From Chitinophagales bacterium (GTDB lineage: Bacteria; Bacteroidota; Bacteroidia; Chitinophagales; Chitinophagaceae): 64,000 bases of DNA. A program made the translations under genes and the position numbers. The DNA lies in contig JAAFIK010000018.1 of NCBI GenBank assembly GCA_013298665.1, positions 17,066 through 81,065 on the forward strand. Reading direction: 5' to 3'. Below the pieces are notes generated by a model. That model had not been told where the DNA came from, searched no databases, and was given only the letters and a program-made list of their open reading frames with translations. This document shows positions 17,403 through 25,618 of this stretch, in pieces. Position 1 is the first letter of the stretch. Each line of letters opens with the position of its first letter.

Positions 17403-18414
17403 CCCATATATATTGCTTTTTTCCTGTTGCGCACTTACAAAAGGCGTAACACAAACACTCATGGCAGACTTTCAGCGATTTATGTTTGAGCTATTGCCTA
17501 ATGAGTTTTATAAAATCCTGACGTCAACCTGCAGGAAGAAAACGTATGCTGAGCTTCTTGATGGTTTTGATGAGGCAGACAGGGAAACGGCTAAGGAGTA
17601 TTTTGAATACCTGCTTGCTAAAGAATATGCATTTCTTTGCGACAAAGATGAAATCGCCCTTTTTCCCCCACTCGCAACTACATGGGATTATCCTGCTGAA
17701 ATATCTAACGCCATTATCGACTTCAAAAAAGTACCCGCCTCATTTGCTATGCACCACTCATTTATTCAGCAGTTGGATGAGCTTGGTTGTTGTGATATTC
17801 AGTTCCGTTGTTTTTGCAGCATGCCTGTTGTAAAGCTTAAGGAGTTGTATGCAATGATTGCAAAAACAGGCATATACAGAACTGAGTTACTGATCCGTTA
17901 CGACCCGGAAGTTTCATTAGACGAGTACAGTGCTTTCATGAACGCAACCCCATACGTTAACACGCTTTTTTTACATGGATTTCCCGAAAATAAAGCCATT
18001 ACGCTGGCGTCAGACCAGAAGTTTTATTGTATAACGGAAGTATTGCCTGATGAAAGCTGTTGCGGGAATATCGGGTTTCATTATTTCAACCTTAGTATTA
18101 CCCATTATACGGAATCACTTCATTTTAATACCTGTCTGAACAGAAAAATTTCACTCAGTGCGGACGGGCATATCAGGAATTGTCCTTCTCTTAAAGATAG
18201 TTACGGGCATATCAGCAAGGTGTCATTAAAGGAAGTCATCCGTAAAAAGAAGTTCTCCGGATTCGGCAGGATCCGTAAGGACCAGATTGATGATTGCAAG
18301 GTTTGTGAGTACCGGAATGTCTGTACCGACTGCAGGGCTTATACCATCGGAAACAGCATTACCGGTAAGCCGGCCAAATGCAGGTATGATCCCTATAAAG
18401 GAGTATGGCTTTAG
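17389..18414 (+). CDS. gwsS: SPASM-domain peptide maturase, grasp-with-spasm system (GwsS-like)
   Basis: 341-residue protein with a clear C-terminal SPASM domain: NTCLNRKISLSADGHIRNC gives the first two ligands (C-x15-C around the typical xDGxxxxC), then CKVCEYRNVCTDC (C-x2-C-x5-C-x2-C) and a final KCRYDP. The N-terminal two thirds have scattered cysteines (FSCCAL, STC, GCC, FRCFC) but no CxxxCxxC radical-SAM cluster motif. Its likely role is maturation of the 15781 precursor with the ATP-grasp enzyme; the chemistry is unknown to me. A GTG at 17380 is also possible; ATG 17389 overlaps the previous gene's end. Family assignment (SPASM_w_grasp) is by features and context. Confidence 0.85.
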   Translation: MKKNDPYILLFSCCALTKGVTQTLMADFQRFMFELLPNEFYKILTSTCRKKTYAELLDGFDEADRETAKEYFEYLLAKEYAFLCDKDEIALFPPLATTWDYPAEISNAIIDFKKVPASFAMHHSFIQQLDELGCCDIQFRCFCSMPVVKLKELYAMIAKTGIYRTELLIRYDPEVSLDEYSAFMNATPYVNTLFLHGFPENKAITLASDQKFYCITEVLPDESCCGNIGFHYFNLSITHYTESLHFNTCLNRKISLSADGHIRNCPSLKDSYGHISKVSLKEVIRKKKFSGFGRIRKDQIDDCKVCEYRNVCTDCRAYTIGNSITGKPAKCRYDPYKGVWL

Positions 18415-18539
18415 CAGGTCATGTACCATCACCTGAGGATTCACCGATACCCTGCCTTCTTTTGTTTTACACGTTGTTTCGCGATTAATGCTATTTTCGT
18501 AAGGCCATTGCGGTTGGTGTAAACATTTATGCAGCAAAT

Positions 18540-18821
18540 ATGACAGATCTTATACCCATCAATATTATTATCGGCGACCGGAGTTACCGGATCCGTATTG
18601 CCCCTGCGGATGAGGAGCATGTGCGAAAGACGCTCAAAATTATCAATGAGAAGATCGTTGAGTTCAAAACACAGTTTGCCGGCAAGGATATGCAGGATTA
18701 TATCGCCATGGTGATGACCTGGTATGCTACACAGGCGACAGCAGGTCATGAGCCGGGCGGGGATAAAGCAATTACTGATGGACTTGATCGTATTGAAAAA
18801 ATGCTGGGGCAATTCGACTGA
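18540..18821 (+). CDS. zapA: Cell division protein ZapA
   Basis: Promotes FtsZ protofilament bundling at the septum. 93 residues. Seen: N-terminal ZapA fold start MTDLIPINIIIGDRSYRIRI, then EEHVRKTLKIINEKIVEFK, and a C-terminal helical part carrying DYIAMVMTWYAT and GLDRIEKMLGQF. The length fits the family. In many Bacteroidota it directly follows the pheT coiled-coil gene; here the RiPP cluster intervenes. A TATTTTCG close to the -7 consensus lies at 18492-18499, suggesting its own promoter. A strong terminator follows, and ribonuclease Y, often the next gene, is not present. Confidence 0.9.
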   Translation: MTDLIPINIIIGDRSYRIRIAPADEEHVRKTLKIINEKIVEFKTQFAGKDMQDYIAMVMTWYATQATAGHEPGGDKAITDGLDRIEKMLGQFD

Positions 18822-18879
18822 AACATAAAGCCAACGCATTGTTACAGGCCTGTACTGGTGCCAGTATCAAAATGACAAG

Positions 18880-18922
18880 AGGAAAACCATGGTTTTTTGC
18901 CCCCATGGTTTTCCTGTTTTTT
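18880..18922 (+). terminator. Rho-independent terminator after zapA
   Basis: Perfect 13-bp stem AGGAAAACCATGG / CCATGGTTTTCCT with a 10-nt loop, followed by G and six T. This strong intrinsic terminator ends the zapA transcript before the next operon (19019). Confidence 0.85.
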
Positions 18923-19018
18923 ACCGGGAAAAGGGAGGAATCGTGTGTAAGGTGCGCGCAGCGGCATTTTTGCTGTGTAGCTTGCCTTCACATTATTAAA
19001 CCCTAAACCCTTTTTATC

Positions 19019-19510
19019 ATGTTGTTCAAAGTAACAAGTACGGCCAAGGCCAAAGGAGAGGATCCTTTTATCAGTGCAAAGGCAATCAACCAATTGGTTA
19101 AAAATTTTTTGGAATTCACCATGAAGGTAGACACTACAGACGGCTCGCTCAGAAAAATGCACTGTCAACGCGACAGTTACAGTATCTGGTACAGCCTTGA
19201 TGAGATCAGGCAACTCATACGCGACAATACGAATGAGCGCCAGACGCCATCGGGTATCAGGATTTACCTGGGTGTACACAGCAATACGCAGGTTGAGTAT
19301 GACGAAATGCCCAACCGGCCCCCTGAATACATCAACCACCACACGGGTGTGCTGGTAGCTACCTTTTGTAATGAGGAGGGTGTTAATGTGGATATCTTAA
19401 ATACAGAGGATTATATTTCCCTCAGTGGAGCCACCGGTAAGGGAGCCGATGAAGGCAGTATCTCCCCCCCTCCGTACCCTATCCCCGGATCGAAAGTTGA
19501 CCCTTCATAA
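19019..19510 (+). CDS. Hypothetical soluble protein, first gene of a two-component operon
   Basis: 163 residues, no signal peptide or membrane segment. Not recognised. It begins MLFKVTSTAKAKGEDPFISA, has a mixed alpha/beta body (SGIRIYLGVHSNTQVEYDE, INHHTGVLVATFCNEEGVN) and ends in a low-complexity Ser/Pro tail (GSISPPPYPIPGSKVDPS). The next gene starts 2 bp after its stop, and it shares an operon with a membrane protein, a histidine kinase and a response regulator, so a signalling role is possible but unproven. The preceding 180 bp hold only the zapA terminator. Confidence 0.75.
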   Translation: MLFKVTSTAKAKGEDPFISAKAINQLVKNFLEFTMKVDTTDGSLRKMHCQRDSYSIWYSLDEIRQLIRDNTNERQTPSGIRIYLGVHSNTQVEYDEMPNRPPEYINHHTGVLVATFCNEEGVNVDILNTEDYISLSGATGKGADEGSISPPPYPIPGSKVDPS

Positions 19511-19512
19511 GT

Positions 19513-20172
19513 ATGATTGTACCATTAGAACCATACTTTATTGTTGAGGTGCTTGCGTTCCTTGCTTCATTGCGGGTAATTGGTAATAAAAATTATCCGC
19601 ATACCATGAAGCTTTTTGTACCCTACCTGTTCCTGACGGTGATGGTGGAATGGGTAGGGTATATTATTGTGCAGAAAAAACTGGCTCCGGGCAACCATTT
19701 CCTGTATAATATTTATGTACCGTTGTCTGTCCTGTTTTACCTGTACCAGATGCAGGCGTATACCGGCAGCGGCCGTTTCCGGAAACTCGCCATGGGGATG
19801 GGCCTGTTTTACCTCGTAACCGTAATCACGGGCTTCCTTTTCTTTTTCAGTATCCTCAAATTTGTTAATTACAATTTTATCATTGGGGGATTTATGGTTT
19901 CAGCGTTTGCGTTTCTGTATTATTACGATTTGCTGGAAAAGGAAGACAGGGTAACTATTTACAGCACACCTGCTTTCTGGATCAATACCGGCCTGTTGTT
20001 GTACTACCTGCCTAAGATAATTTTCTACACCTGTTTCGAATATTTTGCTTACATCAATGTAAACCCGGTATCATTGCATATCCTTTTTTTCCGGTTAAAC
20101 AGGTTGTTTGTCATTATTTTATATGGTTGTATCATCATCAATTTTTTATGTACGAGCCGCAAAGTAAAATAG
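19513..20172 (+). CDS. Polytopic membrane protein upstream of histidine kinase
   Basis: 219 residues with about six to seven hydrophobic segments (for example LFVPYLFLTVMVEWVGYIIV, LAMGMGLFYLVTVITGFLFF, IIGGFMVSAFAFLYYYDLL). Family not recognised. It has no catalytic motif, and its topology resembles the membrane sensor halves of split histidine kinases. Its 3' end overlaps the kinase start by 25 bp, which suggests tight co-translation and a physical partnership; the kinase itself has only one membrane helix. Inference: it may provide the sensing module. Confidence 0.78.
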   Translation: MIVPLEPYFIVEVLAFLASLRVIGNKNYPHTMKLFVPYLFLTVMVEWVGYIIVQKKLAPGNHFLYNIYVPLSVLFYLYQMQAYTGSGRFRKLAMGMGLFYLVTVITGFLFFFSILKFVNYNFIIGGFMVSAFAFLYYYDLLEKEDRVTIYSTPAFWINTGLLLYYLPKIIFYTCFEYFAYINVNPVSLHILFFRLNRLFVIILYGCIIINFLCTSRKVK

Positions 20173-20933
20173 TGGTGGTTGTTTGCGTAAGCACTATCGC
20201 CATCCTCTTCGCAATAGCATTGTTTGTTTTTTTGGTGATCCATTCACGCAAAAAATACAACCAGTACAATTATGACAAAGACATGCTGCGTCAGCAGTTT
20301 GCACAAACCTTGCTCCAGGCACAGTTGGAAATAAAGGAGCAGACTATGGAATACATCAGCCGTGAGCTGCACGACAACCTGAGCCAGATTGCTTCGCTGA
20401 TCAAAATCAATCTGAATACGATGCGGTTAGACCCTTCATCACCGGTCGCTGAGAAGGTGGAAGACAGCAAGGAACTGCTCCGCCGCCTGATTACCGATAT
20501 CAAACTCTTGTCGCGCAGCCTCAGCAGCGACAGTTTTGCCAGTGCGGGGTTGTTGAAATCTGTTGAAAATGATATCCTGCGCATCAACAAGGCAGATAAT
20601 GTCTCCGCTCATTTTATCCATAACGGTAACGTGCAGGAACCGCCTTACGATACCGCGCTGATCATTTACCGGATGGCGCAGGAGATACTGAATAACATAC
20701 TGAAACATTCAAACGCAACATATATTGCATGCACTGCTGAGGGTTTACAAAATAGCCTTATATTAGCGTTTAAAGACAACGGTGAAGGCTTTGACCCGGT
20801 GGAGATGAAATACAACGAAGGCGCAGGATTACGTAATCTTAAACAAAGGGCTGAACTGATCGGCGCACAACTTATCATTGACAGTAAACCGGGAATGGGT
20901 ACAACCGTGCGTATAAATATATCTATTAAATAA
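20148..20933 (+). CDS. Sensor histidine kinase (HisKA_3 / LytS-NarX type)
   Basis: 261 residues. Seen: one N-terminal membrane helix (IVVVVCVSTIAILFAIALFV), no obvious sensing domain, a HisKA_3 dimerisation region with the phospho-acceptor His in SRELHDNLSQIASLIKI (near residue 78), and a HATPase with N-box EILNNILKHSNA, G1 DNGEGFDP and G2 GAGLRNLKQRAE. ATG 20148 is preferred over a TTG seven codons upstream. It overlaps the preceding membrane gene, and the cognate response regulator starts 8 bp after its stop. Confidence 0.9.
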   Translation: MYEPQSKIVVVVCVSTIAILFAIALFVFLVIHSRKKYNQYNYDKDMLRQQFAQTLLQAQLEIKEQTMEYISRELHDNLSQIASLIKINLNTMRLDPSSPVAEKVEDSKELLRRLITDIKLLSRSLSSDSFASAGLLKSVENDILRINKADNVSAHFIHNGNVQEPPYDTALIIYRMAQEILNNILKHSNATYIACTAEGLQNSLILAFKDNGEGFDPVEMKYNEGAGLRNLKQRAELIGAQLIIDSKPGMGTTVRINISIK

Positions 20934-20941
20934 ACCATTGT

Positions 20942-21604
20942 ATGGCTGATCAACCGGCTACCATTGCCCTTGTGGATGATCACAAATTGTTCCGGAGGGG
21001 TATGCGTGGTCTTATTGAAATGGTAGGCGACCATTACAAAATTGTTTTTGAAGCCGATAATGGCATGGACATGCAGGTAAAGTTGGCTCAGCATCCTTTG
21101 CCGGAAATTATACTGATGGATATTACCATGCCGGGGATGGATGGATTCACCGCAGTGCGCTGGCTGGCACAACACCACCCGTCTATAAAGATACTTGTGG
21201 TATCAATGATCGATAAGGAAGAGAGTGTTATCCGGATGCTCAAACTCGGCGTTAAGGGGTACCTTTCTAAAGATGTGGAACCTGAAGAACTTGGTGAGGC
21301 ACTTGAAGCAGTAAGGAATAAAGGTTTTTACTACACCGATTTTATTACCGGTAAGCTTGTACATTCACTGCAGCGGGGAACGGGGGAGTGGGATGCAGAA
21401 ACAATACCAGACCTGACCGACCGGGAGAGGGAATTTTTGCAATATGCCTGTAGCGAACTCACCTACCAGGAGATTGCGGGTAAGATGCACCTCAGTTCCA
21501 AAACGGTGGATGGCTACCGTACCACCCTGTTTGATAAACTTGGTGTTAAAAACCGTACCGGTCTGGTATTATGTGCCCTGCGCAACGGACTGGCGATGTT
21601 GTAA
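20942..21604 (+). CDS. LuxR/NarL-family response regulator
   Basis: 220 residues. Seen: receiver domain with ALVDDHKLFRRG, phospho-acceptor Asp in ILMDITMPGMDG (near residue 60), and the conserved Lys in GYLSKDVEPEEL; C-terminal GerE-type HTH LTDREREFLQYACSELTYQE with IAGKMHLSSKTVDGYRTTLF. It is the cognate regulator of the kinase directly upstream and the last gene in the four-gene unit from 19019. Targets are unknown. Confidence 0.93.
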   Translation: MADQPATIALVDDHKLFRRGMRGLIEMVGDHYKIVFEADNGMDMQVKLAQHPLPEIILMDITMPGMDGFTAVRWLAQHHPSIKILVVSMIDKEESVIRMLKLGVKGYLSKDVEPEELGEALEAVRNKGFYYTDFITGKLVHSLQRGTGEWDAETIPDLTDREREFLQYACSELTYQEIAGKMHLSSKTVDGYRTTLFDKLGVKNRTGLVLCALRNGLAML

Positions 21605-21616
21605 CCATACAGGCTT

Positions 21617-23023
21617 TTAATTGAGTGCACTGGCTTCTTTTACCACTTTTATCCTGTCCTGGGTTTTAATCTCCGCCCAACCACCATTCACATTACGGAT
21701 ATTGTGTAAGCCCTGCCTTTTAAAAAGGCTGGCAGCAATGACACTTCTGTATCCACCGGCACAATGCAGATAGAGATTCTGGTGATCATCGAACCGGGCA
21801 AGTTGAGCAACATCGGTCATTTCATCCAGCGGGAGGTTAACTGCATTTTTGACATGGCCATCAGCAAACTCGGCTTCGCGGCGCACATCTACCACAAGCA
21901 GGTTATTGTCGTGCGGGATATCCATGGCCAGCTCATCAGCATCCACATTTACCAGCATATCAATGGGTTTCCCCGCTGTTCGCCAGGCATCAAAGCCGCC
22001 ATCAAGGTAACCGATGATTTTTTCAAAACCTACACGGGCCAGGCGAACAAGCGATTCTTCCTCTTTACCAGGTTCGGTAACCAGTATTAATGGACTATCA
22101 AAGGGCAGCAGACTGCCAGCCCACTCGGCAAAACGGCCCTCCAGGCCAATAAAAATGCTGCCGGGGATAAATCCGTCTGCGAAAACCGGGGCTTCACGGG
22201 TGTCGAGCAGTATTGCAGCCGTTGATTGCATGGCTGTAGCAACTGCTGCTGCGCTGAGCGGGGTAAGTCCCTTGCTTTTAACGCTATCCAGGGGCAGGTA
22301 CCCTTCCTGGTTGATGCGTGCATTGATGCTGAAATAGCGGGGGGCTTCATTCAGACCGGTGGTTACGACCCGGATAAAATCTTCTTTGGACAGGGGCTGC
22401 AGGGCATAATTGGTTCTCCGCTCTTCACCAATAGTACTGTGGGTATTGGGTCCGAGGTTTTTTCCGCAACTGCTGCCGGCGCCATGCGCAGGGTAAACCA
22501 CCACATCATCAGCTAAGGGCAGTATTTTATGTTGCAGCGACTCATACAATATGGCGGCCAGTTCTTCGCTGGTCATATCACCGCTGCTCAGATCGGGCCG
22601 GCCAACATCTCCTACAAAAAGCGTATCTCCCGTAAAGATGGCTTCAGCCTTACCTTTTGCATCTTTGAGCAGGTAACAGGTGCTTTCGAGGGTATGTCCC
22701 GGCGTGTGCAGGACTTCAATACTACTATCCCCCAGGGAAAACACTTCACCATCGGCTGCAACGTGTACCGGAAAAGCGGTTACTGTTTCCGGGCCGTAAA
22801 TGATTGGGGCGCCTGTCTGGCGGCTGAGGTCGACATGGCCACTTACAAAGTCGGCGTGAAAATGGGTTTCAAAAATATATTTGATCGCTGCCTTACGCTC
22901 CTTAGCCAGTTGCAGGTACACTTCAGTATCACGCATAGGGTCGATGATCGCCGCTTCTCCGCCATTTTCTATATAATACGCCGCTTCGCTGAGGCATTGC
23001 GTGTACAATTGCTTAATAAACAT
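21617..23023 (-). CDS. MBL-fold persulfide dioxygenase / rhodanese fusion
   Basis: 468 residues, ETHE1/Blh/CstB-like, acting on glutathione or other persulfides in sulfide detoxification. Seen: metallo-beta-lactamase domain with HFHADFVSGH (residues 54-63), TPGHTLEST, FTGDTLFVGDVGRPD and the VYPAHGAGSSCG metal or substrate region; then two rhodanese domains. The first (LLDTREAPVFADGFIPGS) has no Cys where the active-site loop should be (ILVTEPGKEE); the second (VVDVRREAEFADGHV) has LHCAGGYRS with the catalytic Cys. So one rhodanese looks structural and one active. A TATCTTTG -7 element lies at 23105-23098. The ArsR gene just upstream is a possible regulator. Confidence 0.9.
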   Translation of the reverse strand: MFIKQLYTQCLSEAAYYIENGGEAAIIDPMRDTEVYLQLAKERKAAIKYIFETHFHADFVSGHVDLSRQTGAPIIYGPETVTAFPVHVAADGEVFSLGDSSIEVLHTPGHTLESTCYLLKDAKGKAEAIFTGDTLFVGDVGRPDLSSGDMTSEELAAILYESLQHKILPLADDVVVYPAHGAGSSCGKNLGPNTHSTIGEERRTNYALQPLSKEDFIRVVTTGLNEAPRYFSINARINQEGYLPLDSVKSKGLTPLSAAAVATAMQSTAAILLDTREAPVFADGFIPGSIFIGLEGRFAEWAGSLLPFDSPLILVTEPGKEEESLVRLARVGFEKIIGYLDGGFDAWRTAGKPIDMLVNVDADELAMDIPHDNNLLVVDVRREAEFADGHVKNAVNLPLDEMTDVAQLARFDDHQNLYLHCAGGYRSVIAASLFKRQGLHNIRNVNGGWAEIKTQDRIKVVKEASALN

Positions 23024-23144
23024 AGCTTACCCAGTTTAGGTTTTCGATGGAGAATTCCTCACATCCTGTTACGAACCGATTGTTGAAACTTACCCCGCAA
23101 AGATACGAAGGATGTCAAAATGAAACCGACTGCGTGGCCGGGCA

Positions 23145-23167
23145 ATAAAAAAGCCGCCATTGGCGGC
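23145..23167 (-). terminator. Terminator of the ArsR-family gene
   Basis: On the minus strand GCCGCC-3 nt-GGCGGC is followed by TTTTTTATTG. It is a compact intrinsic terminator just after the ArsR stop (23193), which separates that gene from the MBL-rhodanese gene. Confidence 0.75.
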
Positions 23168-23192
23168 AACCTGACCGTATATTTCCTCATGC

Positions 23193-23543
23193 TCAACCCA
23201 CCAAATCTTCAACCATCCGGCTGATTTCTTCTATGCGCTTATGATTGACGGTATAATAGATAAATTTACCGTCGCGCTCCGTTACAACGATCCCGGCCTT
23301 CCGCAAAATAGCGAGGTGTTGGGATGCAACGGATTGTTCGAGGCGCAACCGTACATAAATTTCTGTTACGGTGAGCCTTTTCTCGTCTTCAATGAGTTTT
23401 ACCATTTGCTGGCGCAGTTTGTGGTTCATCGCCCGCAATACAAGTGCTGCTTTTTTAAGATTGTGGTAGTCCATTGTGCTGTTGTCTTTTACGTGGTCTA
23501 TGGTGGAAATTTCTTCACCGTTTACCTTGGTTACGATATACAT
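23193..23543 (-). CDS. ArsR-family transcriptional regulator
   Basis: 116 residues; winged HTH with LVLRAMNHKLRQQMVKLIED, a recognition region RLRLEQSVASQHLAILRKAG and the wing GKFIYYTVNHKRI. It contains no cysteine, so it cannot be a thiol- or metal-thiolate sensor such as ArsR, SmtB or the persulfide sensor SqrR, although it lies beside a persulfide enzyme. The N-terminal 24 residues before MDYHNLKKAALV may be an over-extension; the internal ATG at 23474 is an alternative start. The inducer is unknown. Confidence 0.85.
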   Translation of the reverse strand: MYIVTKVNGEEISTIDHVKDNSTMDYHNLKKAALVLRAMNHKLRQQMVKLIEDEKRLTVTEIYVRLRLEQSVASQHLAILRKAGIVVTERDGKFIYYTVNHKRIEEISRMVEDLVG

Positions 23544-23650
23544 ATTAACTTAATTTTTGTTTTTATATGTGTAAAGTGTACGCGAAGGTAAAAATGGTTG
23601 CATAAGAAACTATTTTTTAATGGCTAAACATTATAATATGTCTGTTGCAA

Positions 23651-24346
23651 TTACCCGGGTTGTCTCTTTTGTGTAGAAAAGAAGGACTTTCCATAATAGG
23701 GTTCACTGTATGCAAGGGTTGTAAATTGTTGATTATCAAATAGTTGTTGGGTAAATTGGCAAAAAACAGGTGCTGTAACGCTACAGGAGTCAAATAAGGC
23801 TGCCGGATGGGTACAACAGGACTGCCATTTATTACTGCCGCTGCCAAAAAAGAGTACGGGGCCTTTTTCAAGGAATATTTCATAGGCACCTGCTTCCAGT
23901 ATACGTGCGCCGGGTGCTTCGAGAAGAACCAGCCCCGGCGTGTATGCAGCGGTAAATACTTCCATCCGGCGGGCATCGATCATCGGGCAGAGTACCGGGG
24001 GGAGGGTGCTGCCGGCTATATTTCGCCGGGCGATGGCTGCTGCTGCCAGCAGGGTGAGGGTATTGACCGTGATGAGCGGAATGCCGAGGGCATAGCAAAG
24101 CCCCTTGGCACTGCTCATACCCACCCGCAGACCGGTATAAGAGCCCGGACCTTCGGTAATGGCTATGGCATCAAGACTGCTCATTGGCAGGTTTGCCTCA
24201 CGGAACATCTCAGCGATGGCCGGTTGAAGAAAGGCTGCGTGCGACTGCCGTTCAGCGTTGCGTCTTTCGGCAACCACAGTACCACCAGCACCAATACAAA
24301 TCAATGCCTGTTCTTCTGAAGTATCAATATTTAGGATCGTACCCAT
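23651..24346 (-). CDS. tsaB: tRNA threonylcarbamoyladenosine biosynthesis protein TsaB
   Basis: Partner of TsaD in forming t6A37 in ANN-decoding tRNAs. 231 residues. Seen: the actin-like ATPase fold start MGTILNIDTSEEQALICIG, SHAAFLQPAIAEMF, and the family hallmark ITEGPGSYTGLRVGMSSAKG followed by LCYALGIPLITVNTL. The C-terminal half is more divergent, as usual for TsaB. It is a single gene between ArsR and an orphan dehydrogenase-domain gene on the same strand. Confidence 0.92.
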   Translation of the reverse strand: MGTILNIDTSEEQALICIGAGGTVVAERRNAERQSHAAFLQPAIAEMFREANLPMSSLDAIAITEGPGSYTGLRVGMSSAKGLCYALGIPLITVNTLTLLAAAAIARRNIAGSTLPPVLCPMIDARRMEVFTAAYTPGLVLLEAPGARILEAGAYEIFLEKGPVLFFGSGSNKWQSCCTHPAALFDSCSVTAPVFCQFTQQLFDNQQFTTLAYSEPYYGKSFFSTQKRQPG

Positions 24347-24492
24347 GCTTGCTTACGTTGTACATTACACGCGGATGCAGTTTAGGAATTATATTTGAAT
24401 CCAAAAAATTATTTTGATGGATCATGTACTATTCCTGTGATTACCTTAGGTTACGACCTTTGGGCAGGCAGCGGTAAAGACATACCGTTTTG

Positions 24493-25104
24493 TCAGTGCT
24501 TAACAGTTGCGAGGCTGCTCATCAGGGGAGAAGGGGTATACAGTTCATTCTCAAGACTCATTTTTTCAAGCAGTATCCTGATGTGCCGGATGCCAATGCG
24601 GTCTGCCCATTCGAACGGACCATAGGGATAATTGGTACCAAGTTTCATCGCCGTATCAATCTCTTCCCTCGTACTAACTCCTTCGCCTAAAGCAAAAAAA
24701 GCTTCGTTGATCACCGTGGCAATGACCCTTGCCGCCACGAGGCCGGGCAGGTCTGCCACGGGAACAAAGGTTTTTTGCAGTACTGCAGCAATCGCTGCCA
24801 TTGTTTCGGGCACCCTCCCTGCAACCTCCCAGGTGCTGCGTTCGAGAAACCCCGGCCAGGCATTGATGCGCAAAATATTGGGCGGCAGGTGTTTTTCAGC
24901 GAGGGTGCCGGTTACGGCATGTATAAATACCGGCTTATCTTTTACGAGGTATTGCTGTTCGGCTGCGTCTTCAAAAAGGTTAAAATACACATCGCCTTCC
25001 TCTGCTGCGGCTGTTTCCCAACTGCTGCAGGTGATATATTCCCCTCCTGCCCCCTGCTGCAAAACTGCCGCATCTTCACCCCGCCCCGCTATGATTATCT
25101 TCAT
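24493..25104 (-). CDS. 3-hydroxyacyl-CoA dehydrogenase C-terminal domain protein (degenerate N-terminus)
   Basis: 203 residues. The second half matches the helical C-terminal domain of 3-hydroxyacyl-CoA dehydrogenases: DLPGLVAARVIATVINEAFF, GVSTREEIDTAMKLGTNYPY and GPFEWADRIGI. The first 100 residues start MKIIIAGRGEDAAVLQQGAG, a shortened Rossmann remnant without a full GxGxxG and far shorter than the usual 180-residue NAD domain. It may be a non-catalytic or altered-function paralogue. There is no fatty-acid operon nearby; ridA is divergent. Confidence 0.75.
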   Translation of the reverse strand: MKIIIAGRGEDAAVLQQGAGGEYITCSSWETAAAEEGDVYFNLFEDAAEQQYLVKDKPVFIHAVTGTLAEKHLPPNILRINAWPGFLERSTWEVAGRVPETMAAIAAVLQKTFVPVADLPGLVAARVIATVINEAFFALGEGVSTREEIDTAMKLGTNYPYGPFEWADRIGIRHIRILLEKMSLENELYTPSPLMSSLATVKH

Positions 25105-25196
25105 GTATTTTGTTTAACGGCGAAATTCGCTAAAAAATCAGTTTATACCAATTGCTTCCCTATAAAAGATATATTTGCACTTCAATAATCATTATC

Positions 25197-25577
25197 ATGA
25201 GCAAGCAAATCATCAATACAACAAATGCACCTGCCCCTATTGGCCCTTACAGCCAGGCGGTACAGGCTGGAAATATGCTCTTTATTTCAGGACAGGTTGC
25301 CCTGAAACCGGGTACAAACGATCTTGCCAATACCGATATTATCGAAGAAACGCATCAGGTTATGCAAAATATCAAATCTATCCTGGCTGAAGCAGGGATG
25401 GATTTCGGTAATGTAGTTAAAACAACAATTTTCCTGAGTGATATGGCGCTTTTCAGCGATGTTAATGAGATTTATGGAAAATATTTTGACGGTGACTTTC
25501 CTGCCCGGGAAACCATTGCCGTTAAAGGGTTGCCCCGCCAGGTTAATGTGGAGATCAGTATGACTGCTGCAAAATAG
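25197..25577 (+). CDS. ridA: RidA family enamine/imine deaminase
   Basis: Hydrolyses reactive 2-aminoacrylate and related enamines or imines. 126 residues, trimeric YjgF/RidA fold. Seen: start [40 protein letters not shown], and the C-terminal catalytic Arg motif with [29 protein letters not shown] -7 element lies at 25170-25177 with a TTG 15 nt upstream. A hydroxyacid dehydrogenase gene follows 41 bp later and may be co-transcribed. Confidence 0.95.
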   Translation: MSKQIINTTNAPAPIGPYSQAVQAGNMLFISGQVALKPGTNDLANTDIIEETHQVMQNIKSILAEAGMDFGNVVKTTIFLSDMALFSDVNEIYGKYFDGDFPARETIAVKGLPRQVNVEISMTAAK

Positions 25578-25618
25578 CAGCCATCTGCTCCTGTTTATTC
25601 ATCCTCTTTTCGCTCCGT

